Shown here: piece after piece, positions 1 through 8,116 of the stretch
Layout: every line of letters starts with the position of its first letter
How positions within the stretch are numbered: position 1 is the stretch's first letter
Assembly: GCA_963789515.1 (NCBI GenBank)
Contig: CAWBKW010000004.1
Location: forward strand, 62,001 to 126,000
Reading direction: 5' to 3'
Origin: JBAXEO01 sp963789515
GTDB taxonomy: Bacteria; Actinomycetota; Coriobacteriia; Anaerosomatales; JAAXUF01
DNA length: 64,000 nt
The notes under the pieces: generated by a model
The model's input: only the letters and a program-made list of their open reading frames with translations
Databases searched by the model: none
What the model was told of the DNA's origin: nothing
Translations under genes and position numbers: made by a program

Positions 1-396
1 AGCGCCGTCGCGGTAGGTGAGCGCGAACGACGAACCGTCGATCTTGAGCTCGCAGACATAGGCGCAGGGCCGATCGCCCAACACCTCGCGCACCCTCACG
101 AGCCAGGCATCCAGTTCGTCGAAGTCCATGGCGTTGTCGAGCGAGTACATGCGACTCGCGTGCTGGACCTGCGTGAACTGAGCACTCGGCAAGACACCGA
201 CCCGCTGCGTCGGGGAGTCCGGGGTCACCAGGTCCGGAAAGGCGCCCTCGAGCGTCTGAAGTTCGCGAACAAGTGAGTCGTACGCGGCATCGGATACCTT
301 GGGCGCATCGAGCGCGTAGTACTGATAGGCATGGCGCTCGATCTCCTCGCGGAGCTTCGGGATGCGCCTCTCGGCTTCCTCGCGACTCAGGGACAT
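1..396 (-). CDS. ligA: NAD-dependent DNA ligase LigA, N-terminal part (cut by window edge)
   Basis: Seals nicks in duplex DNA using NAD+, in replication and repair. Only the first 132 residues are in the window; the rest lies beyond base 1. The visible part holds the N-terminal Ia domain (residues about 5-60, with the HAYQYY and SDAAYD segments typical of LigA) and the start of the adenylation domain with the KIDG motif at residues 118-121, where K118 is the nucleotidyl-accepting lysine. The ATG is at 394-396, four bases after the stop of the upstream DUF2469 gene, so the two are probably co-transcribed. Identification is firm from the KIDG context and the Ia domain. Confidence 0.95.
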   Translation of the reverse strand, partial: MSLSREEAERRIPKLREEIERHAYQYYALDAPKVSDAAYDSLVRELQTLEGAFPDLVTPDSPTQRVGVLPSAQFTQVQHASRMYSLDNAMDFDELDAWLVRVREVLGDRPCAYVCELKIDGSSFALTYRDGA

Positions 397-400
397 GCGG

Positions 401-697
401 CTACTCGTCCTCGCCGCGCAGCTTCTGAACGTGGACCGGGCCGACCTCGTAGATCACGACTTCAGGAACGAACCGCTGCGGCCGCTCGGCTTCGTAGATC
501 CAGGCGTCGCCGAGCGTGACCTTGAAGAAGGTACCGCCGGGAGCAGCAACGGGATCCACGTCGACCGAGTTGCACAGGTATGCACGCAGCTCCGTCTCAA
601 CGTAGAAGCCGAAGACCCGGATCGCATCTCGGTACTCCGTGTAGAGGGCAAGCCGCTTCTCGGCCTCGTAGATGTCCAGCTCGTCGATGCTGTCCAT
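401..697 (-). CDS. DUF2469 family protein
   Basis: A 98-residue acidic soluble protein of the actinobacterial DUF2469 family, recognised from the pattern LxLYxEYRD near residue 18, a central FYVETELRAYLCNSV stretch, a DAW motif and ERPQRFV. The family has no established function; in mycobacteria it is a short conserved gene. The ATG at 695-697 follows a strong ribosome site (GGGAAAGGGAG). The stop is four bases before ligA, which suggests a shared transcript. A TAGAAT element on the minus strand at 770-775 could be its -10 box, but no convincing -35 is visible. Confidence 0.85.
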   Translation of the reverse strand: MDSIDELDIYEAEKRLALYTEYRDAIRVFGFYVETELRAYLCNSVDVDPVAAPGGTFFKVTLGDAWIYEAERPQRFVPEVVIYEVGPVHVQKLRGEDE

Positions 698-820
698 GAG
701 CTGTCTCCCTTTCCCGGACCGTCGGAGGGTTGAAGCGATCCGCAGGCGGGTCGCGATGGTGTCGGCTCCATTCTATCCTGCAACCGGACAACCACACGCA
801 GAATCGGTCCGGGAAAGCGC

Positions 821-854
821 CGAGGCGCCCATTCAGTGACGAATGGACGCCTCG
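821..854. terminator. 14-bp hairpin between yebC and DUF2469, possible terminator
   Basis: Bases 821-834 pair with 841-854 (one mismatch) around a six-base loop. The hairpin lies 110 bases downstream of the yebC stop. There is no clean T-tract on either side, so termination is inferred only from position. The rest of 700-963 shows no convincing gene. Confidence 0.45.
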
Positions 855-963
855 GACAAACATGAAGAAGACAAACCGAACGCAAGCGTTCGCCGACCCC
901 CTAAGGACAATGTATACCCGCTGCTCCGGCGAGTAAACCCTCTAAACACACGAATCGTGGGGA

Positions 964-1719
964 TTACTGCAGTGCCGCAGCGATCTCATCCGTAAGCTCC
1001 ATCGTGTGGTACACGTTCTGGATATCGTCCAGCTCCTCGAGCTTGTCCACGAGGCGCATGACCTTCTTGGCGTCTTCAACCGACACCGTTGTGGCGTTGG
1101 TGGGCTCCATCACGAGCTCGGCGCCTTTCACGCTGACGCCCGCGGCCTCGAGCGCCGCGTTGACCGCCATGAGGTCGCCCGGGTTCGTGTAGACGACCCA
1201 CTCCCCATCGCCCTTCTCGAGATCCTCCCCGCCGGCGTCGGCGACCAGAAGCATCAACTCGTCTTCGTCACCGGCTCCCGCCTCGTCGACGACGATCTGC
1301 CCCTGGCGCGCGAACATGAACGCGACCGAACCGGTGGAACCGAGATTGCCGCCGGCACGGGTGAAGGCGGCGCGGACATCAGCCGCGGTGCGGTTCCGGT
1401 TGTCGGTGAGCGCCTCGACATAGAGTGCGATCCCGGCGGGGCCGTAGCCCTCGTAGATGACCTCGTCGTAGGTGGCCGCGTCGGCACCGGCCGCGAAGGC
1501 CTTGGCGATCGCGTTGTCGATCTTGTCCTTGGGCAGTGAGTAGCTCTTGGCCTTTGCGATCGCCGCCGCCAGAGAGGCGTTGTTCTCGGGGTTGGGGTCA
1601 CCGCCCGTCTTGGCCGCAACGGTGATGATGCGGGTCAGCTTCGAGAAGAGCGCCGAGCGCTTCGCGTCTACCGCACCCTTGCGGTGCTTGGTCGTTGCCC
1701 ACTTGGAGTGTCCGGACAT
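964..1719 (-). CDS. yebC: YebC/PmpR family protein
   Basis: A 251-residue protein of the YebC/TACO1 family, cytosolic factors tied to translation of difficult (proline-rich) sequences and, in some members, to transcription control. The N-terminus MSGHSKWATTKHRKG and the YEGYGPAGIA segment are family hallmarks. The reading frame is open for 14 more codons upstream, but the ATG at 1717-1719 matches the universal start and is preceded by GAGAGG. pdxT ends 68 bases upstream on the same strand. A TAGAAT -10-like element at 1760-1765 may give yebC its own transcript. Confidence 0.96.
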   Translation of the reverse strand: MSGHSKWATTKHRKGAVDAKRSALFSKLTRIITVAAKTGGDPNPENNASLAAAIAKAKSYSLPKDKIDNAIAKAFAAGADAATYDEVIYEGYGPAGIALYVEALTDNRNRTAADVRAAFTRAGGNLGSTGSVAFMFARQGQIVVDEAGAGDEDELMLLVADAGGEDLEKGDGEWVVYTNPGDLMAVNAALEAAGVSVKGAELVMEPTNATTVSVEDAKKVMRLVDKLEELDDIQNVYHTMELTDEIAAALQ

Positions 1720-1787
1720 CTCGATCCTCTCAGGCGTGCCGATGAGGCGTGCGACGCACATTCTACCCGCGCGAAGAACGGTCGTCG

Positions 1788-2363
1788 CTATCCCCCGACG
1801 ACGGTCTCCACGAAATAGCGGTGGACGCGGGGATCACCGGTCAGTTCAGGATGGAACGTCGTTGCCAGCAACCGCCCCTGACGAGCGGCCGCTATGTGGC
1901 CCTCGTGTCGGGCGAGGACCTCCACACCGTCTGCCACGCTCTCGATCCATGGAGCGCGGATGAACACGCCCCGGTAGGGCTCACCCACGTGAGCGAAGTC
2001 CAGATCCGCCTCGAAGCTGTCAACCTGCCGGCCGTACGCGTTGCGGCGCACCTCGATGTCCATCAGCCCGAGGCCACGCTGTCCTTCGATACCCTCAGAG
2101 ACCCGCTTGGCGATCAGGATCGCGCCCGCGCACGTGCCCCAGACGGCCATTCCGGAGGCGAACCGCTCGGCGATCGGCTCGTAGAAGCCATAACTCTCCA
2201 TGAGTTTGGAGATGGCTGTCGACTCCCCACCGGGGATGATCAGCCCGACGCACTCGTCGAGCTGCGAGGGCAGTCGGACGGCGATGGCGCGCACGTCGAG
2301 CGCCTCGAGCGCGTAGACGTGCTCGCGAAACGCGCCCTGCAGAGCGAGTACTCCGACGCGCAC
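1788..2363 (-). CDS. pdxT: Pyridoxal 5'-phosphate synthase glutaminase subunit PdxT
   Basis: Glutaminase subunit of PLP synthase. It hydrolyses glutamine and channels ammonia to PdxS. The 191-residue protein begins GVLALQGAFREH and carries the class I amidotransferase triad: Cys78 in GTCAG, His171 and Glu173 in HPEL. PGGEST (about residues 44-49) is the oxyanion region. The start is a GTG at 2361-2363, one base after the pdxS stop, so translation is coupled. The open frame reaches back into pdxS, but homology fixes the start at this GTG. Confidence 0.97.
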   Translation of the reverse strand: MRVGVLALQGAFREHVYALEALDVRAIAVRLPSQLDECVGLIIPGGESTAISKLMESYGFYEPIAERFASGMAVWGTCAGAILIAKRVSEGIEGQRGLGLMDIEVRRNAYGRQVDSFEADLDFAHVGEPYRGVFIRAPWIESVADGVEVLARHEGHIAAARQGRLLATTFHPELTGDPRVHRYFVETVVGG

Positions 2364-2364
2364 G

Positions 2365-3261
2365 CTACCAACCCCGCGGGGCCATGAGCTCGTTCTCGGG
2401 GATGTCGGAGATGTTGATGCCGACCATCGCCTCGCCCAGGTCGCGCGAGACCTTGGCGATGATCTCGGCGTCCTCGTAGTGAGTGGTCGCTTCGACGATG
2501 GCCTTCGCACGCTTGGAGGGGTCGCCGCTCTTGAAGATGCCGCTGCCGACGAAGACGCCGTCGCAGCCCAGCTGCATCATCAGCGCGGCGTCCGCCGGTG
2601 TGGCGATCCCGCCGGCCGAGAAGTTGACGACCGGGAGCTTGCCGTTGTCATGCACCCACTTCACCAGTTCGAAGGGTGCCTCGAGCTGCTTGGCGGCGTC
2701 GAAGAGCTGCTCCTCGCGAAGCCCGACGACCCACCCGATCTCGGTGGTCACCGCGCGCATGTGGCGGACCGCCTCGACGACGTTCCCTGTTCCGGGCTCA
2801 CCCTTGGTGCGCACCATCGCCGCGCCTTCGCCGATGCGCCTCAGCGCCTCGCCGAGATTGCGGCATCCGCATACGAACGGCACGGTGAAGTCCCACTTGT
2901 TGATGTGGTACTCCTCGTCGGCCGGAGTCAGCACTTCAGACTCGTCGAGGTAGTCGACGCCCAGCGACTGGAGTACCTGCGCCTCGACGAAGTGACCGAT
3001 GCGGCACTTGGCCATGACCGGAATGGTCACGGCGTCCACGATTCCGAGCACCATGGTCGGATCGGACATCCGCGAGACGCCGCCCTGAGCCCGGATGTCG
3101 GCGGGGACGCGCTCGAGCGCCATGACCGCCACTGCGCCCGCATCCTCGGCGATCTTGGCGTGCTCGGCGTTCACGACGTCCATGATGACGCCGCCCTTGA
3201 GCATCTCGGCGAGCCCGGTCTTGACCCGGAGCGTGCCGGTCTCCTTCTGCGTATCAGCCAC
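2365..3261 (-). CDS. pdxS: Pyridoxal 5'-phosphate synthase subunit PdxS
   Basis: Synthase subunit of the DXP-independent PLP pathway. It makes PLP from ribose 5-phosphate, glyceraldehyde 3-phosphate and ammonia from PdxT, as a dodecamer. The 298-residue length is normal. Both catalytic lysines are present: Lys85 in PVMAK and Lys153 in RTKGE (equivalent to K81 and K149 of the Bacillus enzyme). The start is GTG with an ideal GGAAGGAG ribosome site. It leads a pdxS-pdxT pair behind a clear promoter at 3339-3368. Confidence 0.98.
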   Translation of the reverse strand: MADTQKETGTLRVKTGLAEMLKGGVIMDVVNAEHAKIAEDAGAVAVMALERVPADIRAQGGVSRMSDPTMVLGIVDAVTIPVMAKCRIGHFVEAQVLQSLGVDYLDESEVLTPADEEYHINKWDFTVPFVCGCRNLGEALRRIGEGAAMVRTKGEPGTGNVVEAVRHMRAVTTEIGWVVGLREEQLFDAAKQLEAPFELVKWVHDNGKLPVVNFSAGGIATPADAALMMQLGCDGVFVGSGIFKSGDPSKRAKAIVEATTHYEDAEIIAKVSRDLGEAMVGINISDIPENELMAPRGW

Positions 3262-3338
3262 GTGCGACTACTCCTTCCGGTACCCGCAGCCGCCATCGGC
3301 CGCGCGCACCGCATCAGCGGGGTGTGCGTAGAGGTGAG

Positions 3339-3368
3339 ATTGTACCCATCCCCGATTGGCCCGTACAA
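3339..3368 (-). promoter_or_regulatory. Predicted pdxS promoter
   Basis: On the minus strand TTGTAC (3363-3368) and TACAAT (3339-3344) are separated by 18 bases, about 75 bases upstream of the pdxS GTG. This matches housekeeping sigma boxes. No MocR-type operator was recognised. Confidence 0.6.
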
Positions 3369-3440
3369 CCAGCGCGTTGGTGCGGAATGACCGCGGCGGG
3401 CGCGGGTCCGCATGCGGGCGCCGACCGCTCCGTGCCCAGT

Positions 3441-4490
3441 CTACTTCATGGTGATGTTCACGTTGAGCGGTATGACCTGGAACCATGTGTTGCCGGGCGC
3501 CAGCTTGATCGGAGTGCCGTCGGCTGCGGTGAATCGTGGTGGCGCCGTGTTGTCCGAGGTCCAGGTCCCGTCGACACGCTGGCCGTTGCGGAAGACCGAG
3601 GCCCGGCCGCTGCCACCGAGGTCGATGTCGTACGTCGTGCTCCCCAACTTATCGCGGCTGGCCGCGATGTACCTCGCCCACAGAACGACTACGTTGTCGG
3701 CAGCGATCTGCTTGTTGGTCGCGTCGTCGATGTGCTTCTTGCCGTCATTGACGCGGTAGTAGCGTTTCGCAGCGTCCTTGTACGTCCACGTGACCTTGTT
3801 GGCATATGAGAACGGAATCGTGACACTCGTGATCGGGGTCGCGGCCGAACGTAGCCGCGGGGAGAACTGAAGTCGCGGCACGTCATCGGTCACAGCCATC
3901 TTCCGCTTCGCCGCCTCGGCGTAGGCCTTCCTCGTGTTCAGGTAGAGGTTATGGGGCGCGCTGCGCGAACTCGAGCGAGAGTACGGCGCCGACACCCCTG
4001 CGTCCTGCGAGAGGTTCGGCAGCTTGGCGCGCTTCACGGCGCTGTTGACCTGGTAGCTCGCCCCTGAGAACACGAACAGCGCGTGGTACTGCGGCACGAT
4101 CCAGAGATCCGACAGCCGAGCGCTGCGTACCGGACCCACGGTCTTGGGCACGTCGCTCTGGAAGATGGCGTTGAAGCGCGTGATACCCCCCTCGGCAACC
4201 GACTCGTACACGACGTCGGCAGCGTTCAGGCCGGTTTGGGGACGGGCGGCGGGTGAGTTCTCGATCTTGACCGAGAGCGGCCGCCGGGTGATCGCCTCAG
4301 CATCGGGAGCGACGAGCCCGCTGAGCGGCCAGATCACCGGCTGTGGCGGCCGAGGCACGACCCGCTCGCTGTCGGCGATGGGCCATGCCGAGGTGACCTC
4401 GACGGGCCGTTTCGGCAGACACCCCGTCAACAACAGCGTGACGGCGAAGGCCACCACTGCGGCTGCTGCAAGCGTGCGGACACGGGCCAT
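3441..4490 (-). CDS. DUF3048 (YerB-like) lipoprotein
   Basis: A 349-residue secreted lipoprotein. Residues 1-24 form a signal peptide with lipobox LLTGC, so Cys24 should be lipidated and the protein anchored outside the membrane. The rest matches the DUF3048/YerB family (PLSVKIENSPAARPQTGL, VYESVAEGGITRF, GPVRSARLSDL, and a C-terminal GNTWFQVIP). Family function is unknown. I chose the ATG at 4488-4490 because GGAGGG lies upstream; a GTG ten codons earlier lacks a ribosome site. It is transcribed from a strong promoter at 4523-4551, divergent from a small Cys-rich gene. Confidence 0.88.
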   Translation of the reverse strand: MARVRTLAAAAVVAFAVTLLLTGCLPKRPVEVTSAWPIADSERVVPRPPQPVIWPLSGLVAPDAEAITRRPLSVKIENSPAARPQTGLNAADVVYESVAEGGITRFNAIFQSDVPKTVGPVRSARLSDLWIVPQYHALFVFSGASYQVNSAVKRAKLPNLSQDAGVSAPYSRSSSRSAPHNLYLNTRKAYAEAAKRKMAVTDDVPRLQFSPRLRSAATPITSVTIPFSYANKVTWTYKDAAKRYYRVNDGKKHIDDATNKQIAADNVVVLWARYIAASRDKLGSTTYDIDLGGSGRASVFRNGQRVDGTWTSDNTAPPRFTAADGTPIKLAPGNTWFQVIPLNVNITMK

Positions 4491-4522
4491 GAAGCGCAAT
4501 CCCTCCGTCGGAGTCTGCACGA

Positions 4523-4551
4523 AGTCTAGTGAGCCGCCCTGCAGGGGTCAA
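4523..4551 (-). promoter_or_regulatory. Promoter of the DUF3048 lipoprotein
   Basis: On the minus strand TTGACC (4546-4551) and TAGACT (4523-4528) are exactly 17 bases apart, placing the transcript start about 25 bases before the chosen ATG. It is back to back with the plus-strand promoter at 4582-4610. Confidence 0.7.
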
Positions 4552-4581
4552 ACTGCTGGCGGGTGTCGCAGCGGGCGACAG

Positions 4582-4610
4582 TTGCCCTGTGCCGCCACCG
4601 TGAGTAGCAT
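4582..4610 (+). promoter_or_regulatory. Promoter of the 67-residue Cys-rich protein
   Basis: TTGCCC (4582-4587), a 17-base spacer and TAGCAT (4605-4610), 25 bases upstream of the GTG start at 4636. It is divergent from the DUF3048 promoter. Confidence 0.6.
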
Positions 4611-4635
4611 GACGGTGACGGGAGGTCGACAAAGC

Positions 4636-4839
4636 GTGCCCTGCTACCTGCTGCACATGGTCGAGATGCCTGAGGCGCGCCCCTACGACGATCCCGAACT
4701 CAAGGATCTCGTCGGCGAGTTCCCTCGGCTGTTCTGCGCCTACTGCACACCGCCTCGAGAACTCAGGCCCGGCGAGAGCGTGCGATGCCTCGAGAACGAC
4801 GCGCCGTGCTGGAAGGCCGAAGGGCACATCTGCGACTGA
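4636..4839 (+). CDS. Small Cys-rich hypothetical protein
   Basis: A 67-residue soluble protein with six cysteines: one at the N-terminus, a CAYC pair near residue 37, and three in the last 20 residues. This suggests metal binding or disulfides. No family was recognised. The start is GTG at 4636-4638 with GGGAGGT nine bases upstream. A ribosome site, a matched promoter at 4582-4610 and codon use like its neighbours support a real gene. It converges on lgt, which ends 23 bases beyond its stop. Confidence 0.65.
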   Translation: MPCYLLHMVEMPEARPYDDPELKDLVGEFPRLFCAYCTPPRELRPGESVRCLENDAPCWKAEGHICD

Positions 4840-4862
4840 CCGGCCCGGGGCGACGACGCGGA

Positions 4863-5679
4863 CTAGGGCCGACCCTTCTCGGGGAGATCCCGCCACAGGG
4901 ACCAGGCCACCAAAGCGATCCCGCCGACGATCAACGGTGCGCTGAGTGCCTGTCCCATGGTCATCCCGCCGGGAAGGAAGCCGATCTGCGCATCGGGCTC
5001 GCGCAGGAACTCCACGGAGATCCTGAAGACGCCGTAGAGGGAGCAGCAGTACGCCGAAGAGCACTCCTCGGGGAAACGGGTCGCGCCGAGCCGCCAGTAC
5101 GATCATCACCACGAAGACCAGTGCCCCCTCCAGCACAGCCTCGTAGAGCTGCGAGGGATGGCGCGGCGCCGGACCGGCTCCCGGGAACACGACTCCCCAG
5201 GGGACCGTGGTCACCCGGCCCCAGAGTTCCTGGTTCACGAAGTTGGCCAGGCGCCCGAAGAACAGCCCGATCGGAGCACCGACGGAGCCCAGGTCGCACA
5301 GCGTCAGCCAGGGTATGCGCATCGTCGCCGAGACGACCGCTGCAGCGAGCAGGATACCGGCGAGCCCGCCGTGAAACGACATCCCGCCGTCCCACAGCGC
5401 GAAGATCTGGGCGGGGCGGCTCCAGTAGTAGCCGTCGCCGTAGAAGAGCACGTAGCCCAGTCGCCCGCCGACCACCACCCCCACGACCGCAGCCAGAATG
5501 ATGGTGATCAGGTCATCGTCGCTGATGTTGATCTTCCAGCGCGCGATCAGCCACCTCATCACCAGACCCGCGCCCAGGAAGCCCAACAGGTAGGCGATGC
5601 CGTACCAGCGAACAGCGAGCGGCCCGACCTGAAACGCGATCGGGTCGATGGCCGGGAACGCGATGGCCGCCAACCTCAC
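4863..5679 (-). CDS. lgt: Prolipoprotein diacylglyceryl transferase Lgt (single-base frameshift)
   Basis: Integral membrane enzyme that transfers diacylglycerol from phosphatidylglycerol to the lipobox cysteine of prolipoproteins. The N-terminal 220 residues hold the hallmarks GGMSFHGGLAG and RLANFVNQELWGR. After FGVLL the frame is lost around 5036-5050. Removing one base there restores LYGVFRISVEFLREPDAQ and a normal C-terminus ending at a TAG at 4863-4865, giving about 271 residues, the usual size. The span is 3n+1 bases, so a single inserted base fits. The start is GTG behind AGGAGGAG. lgt is normally needed, so I read this as a sequence error. Confidence 0.9.
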
Positions 5680-5719
5680 GCAGTCTCCTCCTGGTCGGGC
5701 CGCTGTGACGTTGTGTCGA

Positions 5720-6289
5720 TCAGAACTGCACGGTGGGAGCGGTGTCCGCGGCCGGCTCGGCCTCGAAGTACACGCGAGCCGCGAAGCCGAACATCCCGGC
5801 GAGCATGTTGGCCGGGAACGACTGGATGCCCGTGTTGAAGCTCATCACCGAGTCGTTGTAGAACTGCCGCGAGTACGCGATCTTGTTCTCCGTGTCGGTC
5901 AGCTGGGCCTGGAGGTCGAGGAAGTTCTGATTCGCCTTCAGGTCCGGATACGCCTCTGCCACGGCGAAGAGCGACTTCAGCGCACCCGACAGCATGTTCT
6001 CCGCCTGCGCCTGCTGCTCGACGCCCTGGGCGTTGATCGCCGCGGAGCGCGCCTGGGTCACTCGCTCGAACACGCCCGACTCGTGGGCCGCATAGCCCTT
6101 CACCGTGTTGACCAGGTTCGGAATCAGGTCGTAGCGGCGCTTGAGCTGGACTTCGATCTGAGCCCACGCGTTGTCGACGCGGTTGCGGAGCACGATGAGA
6201 CGGTTGTACATGGCGACCAACGCAAGACCGATCACGACGACGATCAGGCCGAGTCCGAAACAGAGCCAGAGTGCTGTAGGCATGGGCAT
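5720..6289 (-). CDS. lemA: LemA family protein
   Basis: A 189-residue protein with one N-terminal membrane helix (residues 5-28) and a helical domain beyond it. The motifs NRVDNAWAQIEVQLKRRYDLIPNLV, AYPDLKANQNF and RQFYND define the LemA family, whose role is not settled. ATGs at 6287-6289 and 6281-6283 are both possible; GGAGGAGAGG precedes them. It ends 40 bases before the lgt start on the same strand and may be co-transcribed with it. Confidence 0.93.
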   Translation of the reverse strand: MPMPTALWLCFGLGLIVVVIGLALVAMYNRLIVLRNRVDNAWAQIEVQLKRRYDLIPNLVNTVKGYAAHESGVFERVTQARSAAINAQGVEQQAQAENMLSGALKSLFAVAEAYPDLKANQNFLDLQAQLTDTENKIAYSRQFYNDSVMSFNTGIQSFPANMLAGMFGFAARVYFEAEPAADTAPTVQF

Positions 6290-6418
6290 CCTCTCCTCCC
6301 CCGCAGGCGCTTACGCCGTAGGCGGGGACTCGCCGAGCAGACCGCTCGTAGGGAATCCTAGCAGAAGAGGGAATCGCAGACGCACGGGAACCAATCGCCC
6401 GGATGCCGAGGGCCGATG

Positions 6419-6799
6419 TCAGCGAGCGGCGTCGATCTCGTGCAGCGCGTCCTCGACGCACTCGACATGCGCCAGCTGCCTGCGGAAGTACTCGCAGTAG
6501 GATTCAGCGACATCGTCGTCGACCGCGGAGACAGGCGAGTGAGCGGCGACGCCCCTGTCCGGGTCGGTTCCAAGGATTCCCGCGAACGGGCCGTCGTTCG
6601 CGTCGCCTTCCTCAGAGAGCGCCTCGATCGCCGCAAGCAGGAAGCTGGGCACGACCGCAGTCACCGTGATCTCGGTCCCGCACTCCGGGCAGACGAAGGT
6701 GATATCGGCCCGCTCGGAATCTCTCAGCACCACGGTGCCGATGTCTTCGAGCGAGACTGTCATGGGTCCATCAATGGGGCAGGTTATCGAGAACTCCAT
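6419..6799 (-). CDS. Hypothetical protein with zinc-ribbon-like cysteine pair
   Basis: A 126-residue soluble protein. The first 45 residues carry a CPID motif near residue 7 and CPECGTE near residue 38, a spacing that resembles a zinc ribbon. The C-terminal half is acidic and helical (EYFRRQLAHVECVEDALHEI). No named family was recognised. The ATG at 6797-6799 is preceded by AAGGAGG; the open frame continues upstream but across the TACAAT -10 box at 6835-6840, which argues for this start. It is divergent from azlC. Confidence 0.65.
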   Translation of the reverse strand: MEFSITCPIDGPMTVSLEDIGTVVLRDSERADITFVCPECGTEITVTAVVPSFLLAAIEALSEEGDANDGPFAGILGTDPDRGVAAHSPVSAVDDDVAESYCEYFRRQLAHVECVEDALHEIDAAR

Positions 6800-6911
6800 C
6801 GCGACCGCCTCCTTGGAAGAGACCCTCGTCCGAGATTGTACCGCGCCTGGGGCGCTTTCATCATCCGCCATCAGTCTGAGAGCCTCGACGCAAGAACTGC
6901 GCCACGAGTGG

Positions 6912-6917
6912 TACTAT
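6912..6917 (+). promoter_or_regulatory. -10 box for a likely leaderless azlC transcript
   Basis: TACTAT lies seven bases before the ATG at 6925. Transcription starting 7-8 bases after the -10 would begin at the A of that ATG. No ribosome site precedes either possible ATG, which fits a leaderless message. The -35 region is weak. Confidence 0.5.
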
Positions 6918-6924
6918 GCGGCGC

Positions 6925-7671
6925 ATGTCTCTGAGCCCGGACACCCCTGACCCCGCCGCGACCCCGGCCCCGGGCAGCGCCCGCTCCGGATTCTGGCGGG
7001 GAATGGAACTCGGATCCCCCATCTTCCTCGGCTACGTCCCTGTGGGGATGGCCTTCGGCGTCCTCGCGCGCACCGTGGGCTTCTCAACGCTTGAGGCGGT
7101 GGTCTGCTCGGCCACGGCGCTTGCAGGTGCCGGCCAGTTCATCGCTCTCGCGGTGCTGGCAAGCGGTGCGGGGGTCGCTGCGGTGCTGGTGGCGACGACG
7201 ATCGTCAATCTGCGTTACGTGCTGTTCGCGGCCACCCTCTCACCCTACCTGCACGGGGTCTCGCTGCCCGAACAGTCGGGAATCGCTTTCACGCTCACGG
7301 ACGAGACCTTCGCCGTCAACATCGCCGAACACCGGCTTGGCCTCTCTTCGCCCGCTTCGATGCTCGGAGTGGGGTTCATCGCCTGGCTCGGCTGGGTTCT
7401 CGGTACCTTTGCGGGTGCCTGGGGGGCCGACAGGATCGGAGACCCGTCTCGCTTCGGCGTCGGTTTCGCCATGCCGGCGATGTTCGTCGCGCTGTTCATC
7501 GCGCTCGCCGAGGACTGGCGTCATGTGGTGACCGGAATCTTCGCCGGCAGCCTGGTCCTGCTCTTGCCGGTCCTGTCGTCGGCCGGGTTGCCGATCGCCT
7601 CCAGCTGGTTCCTCGTGATCGCGTCCATGGCATCGGCGACGGTGGCTGCGGTGGTGTGGCGTGACGAGTAG
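6925..7671 (+). CDS. azlC: AzlC family branched-chain amino acid exporter subunit
   Basis: Large subunit of the AzlCD exporter (the LIV-E family). The 248-residue protein has about seven hydrophobic segments, and GYVPVGMAFGVLA, AGAGQFIAL and NLRYVLFAA are family signatures. An in-frame ATG at 6916 lies inside the -10 box, so I prefer 6925. The last 11 bases overlap azlD, the normal arrangement, implying coupled translation. The exact substrate cannot be read from sequence. Confidence 0.92.
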   Translation: MSLSPDTPDPAATPAPGSARSGFWRGMELGSPIFLGYVPVGMAFGVLARTVGFSTLEAVVCSATALAGAGQFIALAVLASGAGVAAVLVATTIVNLRYVLFAATLSPYLHGVSLPEQSGIAFTLTDETFAVNIAEHRLGLSSPASMLGVGFIAWLGWVLGTFAGAWGADRIGDPSRFGVGFAMPAMFVALFIALAEDWRHVVTGIFAGSLVLLLPVLSSAGLPIASSWFLVIASMASATVAAVVWRDE

Positions 7672-8011
7672 CGTGTCGCAGGCCACCATCTGGGGCGTCA
7701 TCATCGGCATGGCGCTGCTGAACTACGCCGTGAGGTTCCCGCCCATCGCGATCGTTTCGCGCATGGACCTGCCTCGGCCCGTGATGCGTTGGCTCTCCTT
7801 CGTTCCGATCGCGGTCATGGGGGCGCTGGTCGCGGGCGAGGTCCTGCGGCCGGCCGGCGTGTGGAGGAACCCTCTCACGAGCCCGTGGCTCCTCGCCGCT
7901 TTGATCACCGGCGTCGTCTTCAAGGTGACCCGGAGCTTCCTCGGGGCGACCGTCGCAGGTATGGCGTCGTTCGTCATTCTGCAGCGCATCATGCCGCTGA
8001 TCCTCGGCTAG
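7661..8011 (+). CDS. azlD: AzlD family membrane protein
   Basis: Small partner of AzlC, 116 residues with four predicted membrane helices, including NYAVRFPPIAIVSR near residue 20 and LSFVPIAVMGALVAGEV. AzlC and AzlD act together as an exporter of branched-chain amino acids or analogues. The GTG start at 7661 sits inside the end of azlC. DUF1015 follows on the same strand but has its own -10-like TAGACT near 8044 and its own ribosome site. Confidence 0.9.
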   Translation: MTSSVSQATIWGVIIGMALLNYAVRFPPIAIVSRMDLPRPVMRWLSFVPIAVMGALVAGEVLRPAGVWRNPLTSPWLLAALITGVVFKVTRSFLGATVAGMASFVILQRIMPLILG

Positions 8012-8116
8012 AGTCCGCCTTCCCGCCCGCGCCATCGTGCGCTAGACTTGCCAGCACCTCGGGCCGCGTGTAGCCGTGTCCGAGCGCCCGCCGCCGGTCC
8101 CAAGGAGAACCCTCTC

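Noticed and set aside
730..936. 68-codon plus-strand open frame
   Set aside because: It overlaps the inverted repeats and hairpin; no ribosome site or family resemblance.
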